Source: Roseibium album (lineage in GTDB: Bacteria > Pseudomonadota > Alphaproteobacteria > Rhizobiales > Stappiaceae). Taken from it: 64,000 bases of DNA. Shown piece after piece: positions 17,749 to 26,606 of this stretch. The translations under genes and the position numbers were made by a program. Each line of letters starts with the position of its first letter. Position 1 is the first letter of the stretch. The stretch covers positions 124,001 through 188,000 of the forward strand of contig NZ_CXWE01000006.1 in the NCBI RefSeq assembly GCF_001404515.1, given 5' to 3'. The notes under the pieces are model-generated. The model was not told the origin of the DNA. It did no database searches and worked only from the letters and a program-made list of their open reading frames with translations.

Positions 17749-18187
17749 CGAAACACGAACCCTTTTCTTCAGCTTTTTCAATGAAATCGGCATCATAGCG
17801 CAGTTGAGCCGTACCGCACTCGAAGCACGACTGCCAAAGGGGCTGACCTTGCCCCACTTCAGCGTGATCAACCATCTGATCCGGGTCAGAGACGGGCAAA
17901 CGCCACTTGCCATTGCCAGAGCGTTCCAGGTGCCCAAGACAACTATGACCCACACCCTGAACGGGTTGGCGGAAAACGGGTTTGTTGAAATTCGTCCGAA
18001 CCCCGAGGACGGTCGGAGCAAAACTGTCTGGCTGACGGATGCGGGCCGCCGGTTCAGAGACGAGGCGATCAGATCGATTGACCCCGATATCGAGGCCTTT
18101 CGCGCGCGCTACCCCGAAGACAAGATCCGGGCTCTCGTTCCTGATCTTGCAGACATTCGGGCTGTTCTTGACGCCAATCGGGACTAA
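17741..18187 (+). CDS. MarR family transcriptional regulator
   Basis: A 148-residue winged-helix protein: LTLPHFSVINHLIRVRDGQTPLAIARAFQVPKTTMTHTLNGLAENGFVEI followed by the wing DGRSKTVWLT. MarR proteins sense phenolics or oxidants through a ligand pocket or cysteines; no cysteine is present here, so a small-molecule ligand is more likely. It overlaps the Tat nitroreductase-like gene and is the obvious candidate to bind the two TACGA-2-TCGTA boxes upstream. Confidence 0.92.
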   Translation: MNNETRTLFFSFFNEIGIIAQLSRTALEARLPKGLTLPHFSVINHLIRVRDGQTPLAIARAFQVPKTTMTHTLNGLAENGFVEIRPNPEDGRSKTVWLTDAGRRFRDEAIRSIDPDIEAFRARYPEDKIRALVPDLADIRAVLDANRD

Positions 18188-18260
18188 AGGACAATTTCGG
18201 CCGGATTGACAAAAATACACTGCCAAGTTTACCTGTTGGCTGAATGCAGATAACGAATGT

Positions 18261-18286
18261 CCGGAACAAATTGATATTGTTTCCGG
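18261..18286 (+). promoter_or_regulatory. Imperfect inverted repeat in the moaA leader
   Basis: CCGGAA-CAA and TTG-T-TTCCGG pair around a short AT-rich loop, about 50 bases before the moaA start. It does not look like the Moco riboswitch, which is much larger. An operator or leader hairpin is possible. Confidence 0.4.
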
Positions 18287-18336
18287 TCGCGCCATATGAT
18301 GTGGTCAATAAAGAAGAAATTGTGGGAGAGCAGAGC

Positions 18337-19389
18337 GTGACAGACGGTAAGATTGTTATTCCTTCAGAAGGTTCGGACGCTGCAGGTCTACCGTCACCGA
18401 TGATCGACCCCTTCGGCCGTTCCGTTACATATTTAAGGGTATCCGTTACGGACCGCTGTGATTTTCGCTGTGTCTATTGCATGGCGGAAGACATGACATT
18501 TCTCCCGAAGCGGGAGGTTCTCAGTCTTGAAGAGCTGGACCGTCTCTGCACTGCATTTGTCGAAAAAGGTGTCCGTAAGCTCCGCCTGACCGGTGGTGAG
18601 CCACTGGTGCGCAAGAACATCATGAGCCTGATCCGGAGCCTCGGACGACATCTTGAGAGTGGTGCTCTCGAAGAATTGACCATTACGACGAACGGCTCGC
18701 AGCTCGCCCGTTATGCGAACGAGCTTTACGAATGCGGGATCCGGCGGATCAATGTTTCCATCGACACGCTTGATGCCCAGAAATTCAAGGCCGTCACCCG
18801 TTGGGGCAATCTTGGCAAGGTCATGGACGGCATTCGTGCCGCAACCGATGCCGGGCTGAAGGTCAAGATCAACATGGTTGCGCTCAAGGATGTGAACGAA
18901 CACGAGATCGTCCCGATGCTGCAATGGTGCCACGAACAGGGACATGACCTGACCCTTATCGAAACCATGCCGCTTGGCGAAATCGATGGGGACCGCACAG
19001 ACCAGTATCTCCCATTGTCCACTGTAAGGGCCGGGCTCGCCGAAAAATTCACGCTTACGGACATCCCGTACAAGACAGGAGGTCCGGCGCGATATGTCAC
19101 GATCGAGGAAACAGGCGGCCGGTTGGGCTTTATCACGCCTTTGACACATAATTTCTGTGAAAGTTGCAATCGTGTCCGCATCACCTGCACCGGACAGCTC
19201 TATATGTGCCTGGGTCAGGACGATATGGCAGACCTTCGCGAACCGCTGCGTGCTTCAGAGGGCAACGATCTTCTGAACAATGCCATCGACGAGGCTATCG
19301 GTCGCAAACCGAAGGGGCATGACTTCGTGATTGACAGGAAATCCAGACAACCTGCCGTTGCACGTCACATGAGCGTCACCGGCGGCTAG
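18337..19389 (+). CDS. moaA: GTP 3',8-cyclase MoaA, radical SAM
   Basis: A 350-residue enzyme that, with MoaC, makes cyclic pyranopterin monophosphate, the first step of molybdenum cofactor synthesis. The radical SAM motif is Cys41-x3-Cys45-x2-Cys48 (CDFRCVYC). The second cluster motif [19 protein letters not shown] and the C-terminal Gly-Gly tail needed for activity are both present. GTG at 18337 follows GGGAG and gives the normal length; the upstream ATG at 18244 would add about 31 residues across the inverted repeat. Other cofactor genes lie 5 kb downstream, with unrelated genes between. Confidence 0.93.
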   Translation: MTDGKIVIPSEGSDAAGLPSPMIDPFGRSVTYLRVSVTDRCDFRCVYCMAEDMTFLPKREVLSLEELDRLCTAFVEKGVRKLRLTGGEPLVRKNIMSLIRSLGRHLESGALEELTITTNGSQLARYANELYECGIRRINVSIDTLDAQKFKAVTRWGNLGKVMDGIRAATDAGLKVKINMVALKDVNEHEIVPMLQWCHEQGHDLTLIETMPLGEIDGDRTDQYLPLSTVRAGLAEKFTLTDIPYKTGGPARYVTIEETGGRLGFITPLTHNFCESCNRVRITCTGQLYMCLGQDDMADLREPLRASEGNDLLNNAIDEAIGRKPKGHDFVIDRKSRQPAVARHMSVTGG

Positions 19390-19429
19390 CACCCGGGTTT
19401 CTCCGCCCCTCGGTCCTTGAAAGCGCAGC

Positions 19430-20668
19430 CTACTCTGCAGGTATCAGTTCTCGCATTGTGGCTGCGCGTTTGATGGATAGTGCGGCCAGCAGGCTCATGA
19501 CGATTCCCATCGCCATAACCCAAATCATGCTCCAGGGCGAACCTGCAAGGAAACTGTCGGCAAACAACCAGGCGACCAGCGAGCCTGCAATTGCCCCCAT
19601 GCCGACCTGCATGGAGGCAACAAGTCCGGAAGCCGCACCTGCAAGTTCGGGCCGAACACTGACAGCACCCGAAATCGCGCTCGGCAGGCAGACGCCGTTG
19701 CCAAGACCAAGAACGAACATCGGCAGAAACAAGCTTGCAGCGGTTACGATTCCGCATGCGGCGAACCCGGCGATAAGCGCGACGGACAGCGCGGCGATAA
19801 GAGTGCCTGCGAGGATCATTGGATAGAGCCCGATCCGTTCGGCAAACCTGCCGGAAATATAGTTTCCGACGATGTATCCGAGCGCGACGAACATGAAATA
19901 GAAGCCCATTTCGGCAGCGCTCAACGAGAGGAGTTGCGCTGCTATGAACGGAGCGCCGCCAAGATAGGCGAAATAGGTCAGTGCGGAAAACGCTGCCGTA
20001 AGTGCGTAGCTCCAGTATAGCGGCTCTTTCATGAGGAGCCGGTATGAGCGAAGGACCTGACCCGGACCGATAGTGGTGCGTGTCTTGTTGGTTTCCGGCA
20101 AATACAGAACACTTGCCACCAGCACGACAATTCCAATTATCAGCAAGAGAAAAAACCCGCCCTGCCAGCCGTAGAACTGGTCCAGAATGCCACCGATCGC
20201 GGGGGCTATGGTCGGTATGACAGCCATTCCCATCGTCACATAGCCGATCATGCTTGCCGATTGCCGCGGCCCGTATAGATCTCTGACGATCGCGCGACCA
20301 AGCACCAATCCCGTACAGCCTCCTGCGGCCTGAAGAACACGTGCTGCTATCAGGGCTTCAATCGTGGAGGCGATCAGGCAGAGGATACTTCCGACAACGA
20401 ACAGAAACATTCCAATGATGATGACGGGACGGCGCCCGAACTGGTCCGACAAGGGCCCCCAGAACAATAGCGAGACCGCAACCGCAATGAAAAACGCCGA
20501 CATGGAAAGCTGGATTTCACCTGATGAAGCTGAAAAGACAACCATCATCCCGGCCAATGACGGCAGATAAATCTGCATCGCCAACGGGCTCATTGTCGAA
20601 ATCGCAATCAGCATGCCGAGAGAGGGTCTTCCCTCAACACTCTTTTGCTCTGCCTGGCGGGAATCCAT
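19430..20668 (-). CDS. Bcr/CflA family multidrug efflux MFS transporter
   Basis: A 412-residue protein with about 12 transmembrane helices. The Bcr/CflA signature is clear: LAMQIYLPSLAGMM in helix 1, WGPLSDQFGRRPVIIIG in loop 2-3 and RVLQAAGGCTGLVLGRAIVRDL in helix 4, with the proline-rich antiporter region AVIPTIAPAIGGIL. Members export drugs or cysteine-like metabolites by proton antiport. ATG at 20668 is preferred over an in-frame GTG at 20680. It is convergent with moaA and shows no link to it. Confidence 0.92.
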   Translation of the reverse strand: MDSRQAEQKSVEGRPSLGMLIAISTMSPLAMQIYLPSLAGMMVVFSASSGEIQLSMSAFFIAVAVSLLFWGPLSDQFGRRPVIIIGMFLFVVGSILCLIASTIEALIAARVLQAAGGCTGLVLGRAIVRDLYGPRQSASMIGYVTMGMAVIPTIAPAIGGILDQFYGWQGGFFLLLIIGIVVLVASVLYLPETNKTRTTIGPGQVLRSYRLLMKEPLYWSYALTAAFSALTYFAYLGGAPFIAAQLLSLSAAEMGFYFMFVALGYIVGNYISGRFAERIGLYPMILAGTLIAALSVALIAGFAACGIVTAASLFLPMFVLGLGNGVCLPSAISGAVSVRPELAGAASGLVASMQVGMGAIAGSLVAWLFADSFLAGSPWSMIWVMAMGIVMSLLAALSIKRAATMRELIPAE

Positions 20669-20889
20669 GCGCGGAGACACACCCTCTACATAGGATTGAA
20701 ATTATACGAAGACTCAACGAGAGGTAACTTACAGACAAGGCGTGATCCGCGCGTGAAACTGGTACCAACGCGGGCAAAAACAAGAAACTCATGGATTTTC
20801 CGGCACGGCCTCAGTCAATATCAAGGTCTGATCCGTCCCGGTGAAAACAGGTCTGAAAACAGGGAAATAGCTTGATCAAACAACGGAGC

Positions 20890-20913
20890 GTGGCCGGTTT
20901 TCAATCCGGCCAC
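20890..20913 (-). terminator. Terminator-like hairpin after the Mrp gene
   Basis: Perfect arms GTGGCCGG and CCGGCCAC around an 8-base loop, 21 bases past the Mrp stop. No clear U-run follows on the minus strand, so termination is plausible but not certain. Confidence 0.5.
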
Positions 20914-20933
20914 CGCAACTGAGTTCTCAATTC

Positions 20934-22076
20934 TCAATCAAATACGATCTGCGGTGCAGCCCTTCCTGCCGCGCCTTCCGGATTGTCGATCGTCGACATG
21001 ACCTTGCTTGCGATGTCCTTGTAGATGGCGGCCATCGGTCCTTCCGGATCGGATACGACAATGGGTGTTCCCGCATCCGACGTTTCCCTGATCTTCATCG
21101 TCAACGGAACCTCGCCCAAAAACGGTACCCTGAGCCGTTCTGCTTCCGCGCGCGCACCTCCGTGGCCGAAGATATCGTGACGTCCGCCGCAGTCCGGGCA
21201 AAGGAAGTAGCTCATGTTCTCGACAATGCCAAGAACCGGCACATCAACCCGTTTGAACATGTTCAAGCCCTTGCGCGCATCGATCAGCGCAAGGTCTTGC
21301 GGCGTCGAAACGATGACGGCACCTGCCAGAGGAACCTGTTGCGCCATCGTCAGCTGCGCATCGCCGGTTCCCGGAGGCATGTCGACCACGAGGACATCGA
21401 GATCACCCCAGGCAACTTCCCGCAGCATCTGTGTCAACGCCGATATGACCATCGGCCCGCGCCAGATCATGGGTGTTTCCTCTTCAACCATGAACCCCAT
21501 CGACATCACCTTGATGCCGTATCCTTCCAACGGCTTCAATACACGTCCGGAGGCAGTTTCCGGTCTTCCGGAAACGTTGAAGAGCCGCGGAACGGAAGGC
21601 CCGTAAATGTCGGCGTCCAGAACACCTACCTTCAGCCCGTTCGACGCCATCCCCAGTGCGAGATTTGCAGTTGTCGTCGATTTTCCGACGCCACCCTTGC
21701 CCGAGGCCACCGCAATGATGTGCCTGATACCGGGCACACCAGGTTTCGGGGCAGCCTGCTCGTCGGGTCCACGTTGCGATTGACGCGGTGCCGGCTTCGG
21801 CGGGGTGCTGCGGTCTCCACCGGGAGCGCGTTCCGCGGTGAGTGCCACCATCGCATTTTCCACGCCCTCAACTTCCTTGACCACCTTTTCGGCAGCCTGT
21901 CGCAAAGGTTCCAGTTCCTGTGCCCGCGCGGCCGGAACAGTGATCGAAAATGCAACGCGGCCGTCGGAAACAAAAACGTCCGACACAAGGCCGAGCGAAA
22001 CAATGTCACCTTCCAGATCCGGGCCCTTTATCTGCCGCAGTTGTTCGATGACGGCGCTTTTTATTGTGTCGCTCAT
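20934..22076 (-). CDS. apbC: Mrp/ApbC iron-sulfur cluster carrier ATPase
   Basis: A 380-residue protein: an N-terminal MIP18/DUF59 domain (about 5-75), a Pro/Gln-rich linker, and an MRP P-loop domain. The deviant Walker A is ASGKGGVGKSTT, Walker B region is LDVLVVDMPPGTGD, and the cluster-binding CPDCGG (Cys-x2-Cys) is present. It delivers 4Fe-4S clusters to apo-proteins, which suits the window (fumarase, MoaA, DgcA-like enzyme). ATG at 22076 with GAGG just upstream is preferred over the longer frame to 22217. Confidence 0.94.
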   Translation of the reverse strand: MSDTIKSAVIEQLRQIKGPDLEGDIVSLGLVSDVFVSDGRVAFSITVPAARAQELEPLRQAAEKVVKEVEGVENAMVALTAERAPGGDRSTPPKPAPRQSQRGPDEQAAPKPGVPGIRHIIAVASGKGGVGKSTTTANLALGMASNGLKVGVLDADIYGPSVPRLFNVSGRPETASGRVLKPLEGYGIKVMSMGFMVEEETPMIWRGPMVISALTQMLREVAWGDLDVLVVDMPPGTGDAQLTMAQQVPLAGAVIVSTPQDLALIDARKGLNMFKRVDVPVLGIVENMSYFLCPDCGGRHDIFGHGGARAEAERLRVPFLGEVPLTMKIRETSDAGTPIVVSDPEGPMAAIYKDIASKVMSTIDNPEGAAGRAAPQIVFD

Positions 22077-22328
22077 TGCCTCGTCCTGTGTTGCCGCCAG
22101 CCCAAATTCACAGGGCCGACTATTTCGACGGAAATCTAATTTCCTTGGCAGCAAAAACAACCTGCCAAAATGCTGCACGCGTTCGTGCACGCCCGAAATA
22201 TCCTTGAACCTGCGCAAATGCTACAAAATACACTCGATCGGGTTGCACCCTTGATCACGACAGATAATCTTTTTCAGTCAGATTCTCGCCAGTTTCTGCA
22301 TCCAGGCTTCAAACCTTCAGGAAAACAA

Positions 22329-23015
22329 ATGCCAACATGCCTTATCACCGCGACCAATCGCGGGATCGGTTTCGAACTTGCCAGAGCAGCTCTTTCCGAT
22401 GGTTGGAAGGTCTATGGCTCAGTCAGATCCGAGAGTGCCGCTCGCCAATCCGCGGAACAGCTGGGCATCAATAAAGACTATGTACCCGTTGTTTTTGACG
22501 TGACGGACCATTCCGCGTTGCACGCGGCGGCACGCAAGCTTGACGACCGTCTCGAGCTTTTGATCAATAACGCGGGTATCATCACACCCGAGCGACAGAC
22601 CCCGCTCGACATGGATTTCGCAGGATTTTTGCGAACACTGGAAGTTAACACTCTCGCGCCGCTCGCAGTCTCGCAAGCGTTTCTACCTCACCTTCGCAGA
22701 TCAGACGCGGCCAGAATACTGACAATATCGAGCCAGATGTCATGGATGGGATATCGAAAGGCGGACACGCTCGCCTACCGTGCCTCAAAAGCAGCCGTGA
22801 ACAAGGTCATGCAAGGATTGGCGACCGACCTCGAGCGAGAAGGCATTCCGGTAGCACTGATCGATCCGGGCTGGGTGCGTACATCAATGGGCGGGCCTGC
22901 TGCCGACAACTGTCCAAGCGAGGTTGCGGCGGGAATCCTGAACGTTGCACGATCACTCGAACTCGCAGACACGGGCAAGTTCTTCAAATGGACAGGCGAA
23001 GAGCGTCCCTTCTGA
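22329..23015 (+). CDS. Short-chain dehydrogenase/reductase
   Basis: A 228-residue SDR. The cofactor motif is TATNRGIGFELARAAL (an Asn replaces the usual Gly before Arg-Gly-Ile-Gly). NNAG, the catalytic Ser in ISSQMSWMG, and Tyr-x3-Lys (YRASKAAVNK) are all present. The C terminus carries PGWVRTSMGG. It resembles the C-factor-like group of SDRs; substrate is unknown. ATG at 22329 follows AGGAAAA. A GNAT gene begins 32 bp downstream and is probably in the same transcript. Confidence 0.92.
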   Translation: MPTCLITATNRGIGFELARAALSDGWKVYGSVRSESAARQSAEQLGINKDYVPVVFDVTDHSALHAAARKLDDRLELLINNAGIITPERQTPLDMDFAGFLRTLEVNTLAPLAVSQAFLPHLRRSDAARILTISSQMSWMGYRKADTLAYRASKAAVNKVMQGLATDLEREGIPVALIDPGWVRTSMGGPAADNCPSEVAAGILNVARSLELADTGKFFKWTGEERPF

Positions 23016-23047
23016 ACCAACCACGCGAAAAAACCTGGAGCATCGAC

Positions 23048-23638
23048 ATGAGCTGGCCCCACCCTCTCACCCTCACCGGGACGCACGTGACGCTTGCACC
23101 CCTAGCCCATTGTCATGCTGACGACCTCGCGGAAGCGGCAGCCGAGGGAGATCTCTGGAAAGCCTGGTACACATCAGTGCCCAGGCCGGACCTTGTGCGC
23201 GAGGAGATCGATCGGCGACTTTCGCTCCAGCATATCGGGTCCATGCTGCCGTTTTCGGTACTCACCCCCGACGGCAAGGCAGTCGGAATGACGACTTACA
23301 TGAACATCGATCCCGTGCACAAAAGAGTTGAAATCGGTTCAACCTGGTACTGCAAGGCCGTTCAGCGCACGCCGGTCAACACCGAATGCAAACGCATGCT
23401 GCTGGCCCATGCGTTTGAAGAACTTGACTGCATCGCGGTAGAGTTTCGCACCCATTTCATGAACAGGCAAAGCCGAGCGGCAATCGAACGTCTGGGCGCC
23501 AAGCTGGATGGCGTCCTGAGATCGCATCAACGCACGTCTGACGGCTCATTGCGAGATACCGCAGTCTATTCGATTCTGTCTCATGAATGGCCAGCGGTAA
23601 GAACGGGGCTGGATTTCAAGCTTGCAGAAGAACGGTGA
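23048..23638 (+). CDS. GNAT family N-acetyltransferase
   Basis: A 196-residue protein of the RimJ/RimL-like type: LTGTHVTLAPLAHCHADDL at the start, MTTYMNIDPVHKRVEIGSTWY, LLAHAFEELDCIAVEFRTHFMNRQSRAAIERLGAKLDGVLR. The acetyl-CoA loop is atypical (AVQRTPVNTECKRMLL instead of R/Q-x2-G-x-G/A), as is usual in the subfamily that acts on small molecules or protein N termini. ATG at 23048 has GGAG 7 bases upstream. Lies behind the SDR gene. Confidence 0.92.
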   Translation: MSWPHPLTLTGTHVTLAPLAHCHADDLAEAAAEGDLWKAWYTSVPRPDLVREEIDRRLSLQHIGSMLPFSVLTPDGKAVGMTTYMNIDPVHKRVEIGSTWYCKAVQRTPVNTECKRMLLAHAFEELDCIAVEFRTHFMNRQSRAAIERLGAKLDGVLRSHQRTSDGSLRDTAVYSILSHEWPAVRTGLDFKLAEER

Positions 23639-23643
23639 CGCTC

Positions 23644-23652
23644 TTATCCACA
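23644..23652 (+). other. Perfect consensus DnaA box
   Basis: TTATCCACA, followed 20 bases later by TTATCCAAA (23676 region) and, inverted, TCCCCATAA (23721 region), in an AT-rich spacer. No replication gene is adjacent, so this is noted only as a motif. Confidence 0.3.
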
Positions 23653-23844
23653 TAAAGATTAGCGGTCGAAATTATCCAAAGCTTTCTTTAACCAAGAATA
23701 CATCTGTGAAGCACACTTTTCCCCATAACTTTGCAGCCAAAGTGTAATTTCCCACTCTCTTCTTTGAGTTTGACTAACATTTTAAGCAAATGTGAGGAAT
23801 TGAGGCGCAGGCTGGTTCCATCGGCAAAAAAGATTGGACATGCA

Positions 23845-24303
23845 ATGGAGCTCTACCGCGCCTGCTATCGCAGCAAAATCAAATGGGACAACATGCGCTT
23901 GCCCCTTCCCGACGAGATCGATCGCACATTGCTCAGGATCCGTCGGATCAATCGCAAGGCTGGTGTTACCGGAGCGCTTCTGCTGGTGGATCAACACGTC
24001 ATTCAGGTTCTGGAAGGCCAAACCGGCCAAGTTCTGGACACGGTCTACTGTGTCATGAACGATCCGCGCATGAATGATATCGAAGGCATCATCCACGAGC
24101 CGGTCGATTTTCGCCTGTTTCCAAATTCACTTATGTTCTTCCGGGATCTGACTGACGGCATCGCGGCATCCAACCATCCGGTATTGCGTCCGCTGCTGGA
24201 TCACCCGGGCGACGTTACGAGGGACGAGGCCTATCTGGCCTTCAGCCATTTTGCGACTGAACTTCAGGCAGGCAGGCTGACGAACGACATGCTCATGATC
24301 TGA
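23845..24303 (+). CDS. BLUF-domain blue-light photoreceptor (short type)
   Basis: A 152-residue protein with a BLUF domain at about residues 1-98 and a helical C-terminal tail. The flavin-contact residues are visible: Tyr8 (YRACYRS), Asn36 (RRINRKAGVTGALLL) and Gln54 (VIQVLEG). The spacing from Tyr to Asn is 4 residues longer than in AppA or PixD, because of an insertion in the first loop (KIKWDNMRLPLPDE). No output domain is fused, so it would signal through a partner protein. ATG at 23845 is chosen; upstream in-frame starts have no ribosome site. No partner gene is adjacent. Confidence 0.85.
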   Translation: MELYRACYRSKIKWDNMRLPLPDEIDRTLLRIRRINRKAGVTGALLLVDQHVIQVLEGQTGQVLDTVYCVMNDPRMNDIEGIIHEPVDFRLFPNSLMFFRDLTDGIAASNHPVLRPLLDHPGDVTRDEAYLAFSHFATELQAGRLTNDMLMI

Positions 24304-24522
24304 AGGCCGGGCGCCGACAGGCACCTGACGAGGAATGCCTGCTTCGGCTTGTCGAGCACTTTATGCGATCAATGCTGCAAGGAGCCGGTCTCAGCACCCT
24401 GCTCTTTCCTCGATCGACACGATCCGCGTGTTGCTCATCGCAGCAACAATGCCCGTGAGCGGTGAGCCGATCACCGCATTTTCAGCCTTTAAGACCTTGC
24501 CCTCCTGCTTTACCCTCCCATA

Positions 24523-24541
24523 GTGTTTCTAAAACAAACAC
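24523..24541 (+). promoter_or_regulatory. Inverted repeat before fdhD
   Basis: GTGTTT-7-AAACAC, perfect arms, 19 bases before the fdhD start; probably an operator overlapping the promoter of the fdhD-mob-moeA operon. Confidence 0.45.
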
Positions 24542-24559
24542 ATATGGAGTCGCGCGCTG

Positions 24560-25438
24560 TTGTCAGGCCCTTACGTGCTGAAACCCAATCCGCTGGATCC
24601 AAGGCTTTCGACCTCTGTCAGCGGCATCGACCAGAATGGCCAGACGGTTGATACCAGGGTTGTTACCGAAAAACCTCTGACGCTCTACCTGAATTCGCAG
24701 GAAGTCGTCACGATGATGACCATTGGCGATCATCCGGATCTGCTTGCCGTCGGGTACCTGAAAAATCAGAACATGCTTGCCGAGGACGATGTCATCACCG
24801 GCATTGACCATGACGACGATATCGACGTGGTCATCGTGCGGACCGAGCGGGAAACCAACTTCGAGGAGAAGCTCAAAAAGAAGGTGCGCACGTCCGGTTG
24901 CGCGCAGGGAACAGTTTTCGGCGATGTCATGGAAGGTTTCGATACGGTCGCGCTGCCACAAGAGGCCAATCTCAAGACGTCCTGGCTTTACGCACTTACC
25001 AAATCCATCAACACGACACCGTCGCTCTACCTGGAAGCCGGTGCGATCCACGGATGCGTGCTGTGCCGGGGAGACAGACCACTTGTCTACATGGAAGATG
25101 TCGGGCGGCACAACGCCGTCGACAAGATCGCCGGCTGGATGGTGCTGAACAACATTCCGGCGAGCGACAAGATTTTTTATACCACCGGCCGGCTGACCTC
25201 CGAGATGGTCATCAAGACGGTGATGATGGGCATTCCAATACTTGTCTCCCGGTCCGGTTTCACTGCCTGGGGCGTTGAACTTGCGCGCCAGTCCGGACTG
25301 ACACTGATCGGCCGGGCGCGCGGCAAGCGTTTCGTTGCGCTTGCAGGGGCAGAGCGAATTGAGTTTGACATGGACCCGGAGGTGGCAGAAGACGAGCCAG
25401 CCAAGGTGAAACGCAAAGGGAGCATGACTGCACGATGA
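24560..25438 (+). CDS. fdhD: Formate dehydrogenase accessory sulfurtransferase FdhD
   Basis: A 292-residue protein. FdhD moves sulfur from IscS to the molybdenum cofactor of formate dehydrogenase. The Cys pair GCVLCRG is present, as are EDVGRHNAVDKIAGW and TSEMVIKTVMMGIPILVSRS, the most conserved family blocks. The start is TTG at 24560, with GGAG 10 bases upstream; no ATG fits. It heads an operon with mobA, mobB and moeA whose reading frames each overlap by 4 bases, which suggests cofactor maturation dedicated to formate dehydrogenase. The fdh structural genes are not in the window. Confidence 0.94.
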   Translation: MSGPYVLKPNPLDPRLSTSVSGIDQNGQTVDTRVVTEKPLTLYLNSQEVVTMMTIGDHPDLLAVGYLKNQNMLAEDDVITGIDHDDDIDVVIVRTERETNFEEKLKKKVRTSGCAQGTVFGDVMEGFDTVALPQEANLKTSWLYALTKSINTTPSLYLEAGAIHGCVLCRGDRPLVYMEDVGRHNAVDKIAGWMVLNNIPASDKIFYTTGRLTSEMVIKTVMMGIPILVSRSGFTAWGVELARQSGLTLIGRARGKRFVALAGAERIEFDMDPEVAEDEPAKVKRKGSMTAR

Positions 25439-26088
25439 TGGCGAAGCGCACTGCCTTGACCGTCGACAAGGTTCTCGGCTGCATTCTGGCGGGCGGACAG
25501 TCCAGGCGCATGGGGGGCGGTGACAAAAGTCTGTTGGATGTTGGTGGCAAATCCATGCTCGACGTGATCCTGGATAGACTATCTGCACAGGTGTCCGAGA
25601 TCGTCCTGAACGCCAACGGTGATCCGGACCGCTTTGCGAAATTCCACCTTCCGGTCATCCCGGACCCAGTCGGAGACTATGCAGGGCCTCTCGCCGGTGT
25701 TCTTGCCGGACTGACGCATGCGAAGGCACAAAGACCCGATGTCAGCCACGTGGTTTCCATCGCCGGTGACACACCGTTTTTCCCGACGAACCTGGTGGAC
25801 CGCTTGTGTTCCTCGGTTCCTGCCGACAAGCCGGTGATCGCGCTGGCGTCGTCATCGAGCAAGCTTCACCCTGTCTTCGGTCTGTGGCCGGTCGCTCTCA
25901 AGGATGATCTCCACACCTGGCTTGAAACCGGTCAAAGCGGAAAAGTTCTCGCATTCGTCGACCGGCACGACAGTGTGGAAGTTTCCTTCGATCCTGATCC
26001 GGCAACAGGCCTAGATCCTTTCTTCAATGCAAACAAACCCGACGATCTGGCGACCGTTCGCGATACCCTGAGCTCCCGCATCTCATGA
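25435..26088 (+). CDS. mobA: Molybdenum cofactor guanylyltransferase MobA
   Basis: A 217-residue enzyme that joins GMP to molybdopterin to form the guanine dinucleotide cofactor. The nucleotide-binding motif LAGGQSRRMGGGDKSLL and the PVIPDPVGDYAGPLAGVLAGL block are intact, with VSIAGDTPFFP carrying the metal-binding Asp. It overlaps fdhD and mobB by 4 bases each. A bis-MGD cofactor is what formate dehydrogenase uses, in keeping with the operon context. Confidence 0.95.
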   Translation: MMAKRTALTVDKVLGCILAGGQSRRMGGGDKSLLDVGGKSMLDVILDRLSAQVSEIVLNANGDPDRFAKFHLPVIPDPVGDYAGPLAGVLAGLTHAKAQRPDVSHVVSIAGDTPFFPTNLVDRLCSSVPADKPVIALASSSSKLHPVFGLWPVALKDDLHTWLETGQSGKVLAFVDRHDSVEVSFDPDPATGLDPFFNANKPDDLATVRDTLSSRIS

Positions 26089-26606
26089 CAGCAACACCCG
26101 TCTTTGGCATCACCGGCTGGAAGAACTCCGGCAAGACACAGCTCGTTACCCGGCTTGTTGCGGAATTCACCGCCCGAAACTTCAAGGTCTCGACCGTCAA
26201 GCACGCGCACCACAATTTCGATATCGACAGGCCCGGTGCCGACAGCTATCGCCACAGGGAGGCAGGTGCGAGCGAAGTCGCCCTGGTTTCCGGGCGCCGT
26301 TGGGCGCTCATGCACGAGCTCAGGAACGAAGATGAACCGACGCTGAAGGATATACTGTCCCGCCTTGCACCCTGCGATCTCATTCTGATTGAAGGCTACA
26401 AGCGTGAAGACCATCCGAAAATAGAAGCCCGACGAACAGAAACGCTGGACCGCGGACCGCTGGCACCTCAGGATCCGAACATACTGGCCATCGCAGCCGA
26501 CCACCAGCTGCCTGATGAAAGCTTGCCGGTGTTCGACCTCGATGACATTTCGGCAATGGCGGATTTCATTCAACACCACCTGGATCTCAAAAGGTCGCGG
26601 CTATGA
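26085..26606 (+). CDS. mobB: Molybdopterin-guanine dinucleotide biosynthesis protein MobB
   Basis: A 173-residue P-loop GTPase-like adaptor: Walker A GWKNSGKTQL, STVKHAHHNFDIDRPGADS and LILIEGYKREDHPKIE are family hallmarks. It assists MobA but is not essential in E. coli. It overlaps mobA at its start and moeA at its end. Confidence 0.95.
   Translation: MTATPVFGITGWKNSGKTQLVTRLVAEFTARNFKVSTVKHAHHNFDIDRPGADSYRHREAGASEVALVSGRRWALMHELRNEDEPTLKDILSRLAPCDLILIEGYKREDHPKIEARRTETLDRGPLAPQDPNILAIAADHQLPDESLPVFDLDDISAMADFIQHHLDLKRSRL

Noticed and set aside
18188..18336. Possible molybdenum-cofactor riboswitch before moaA
   Set aside because: Only one imperfect inverted repeat is visible; the multi-stem riboswitch pattern is not.
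23639..23760. Replication origin suggested by DnaA boxes
   Set aside because: Only one perfect box, no AT-rich 13-mers or replication genes nearby.
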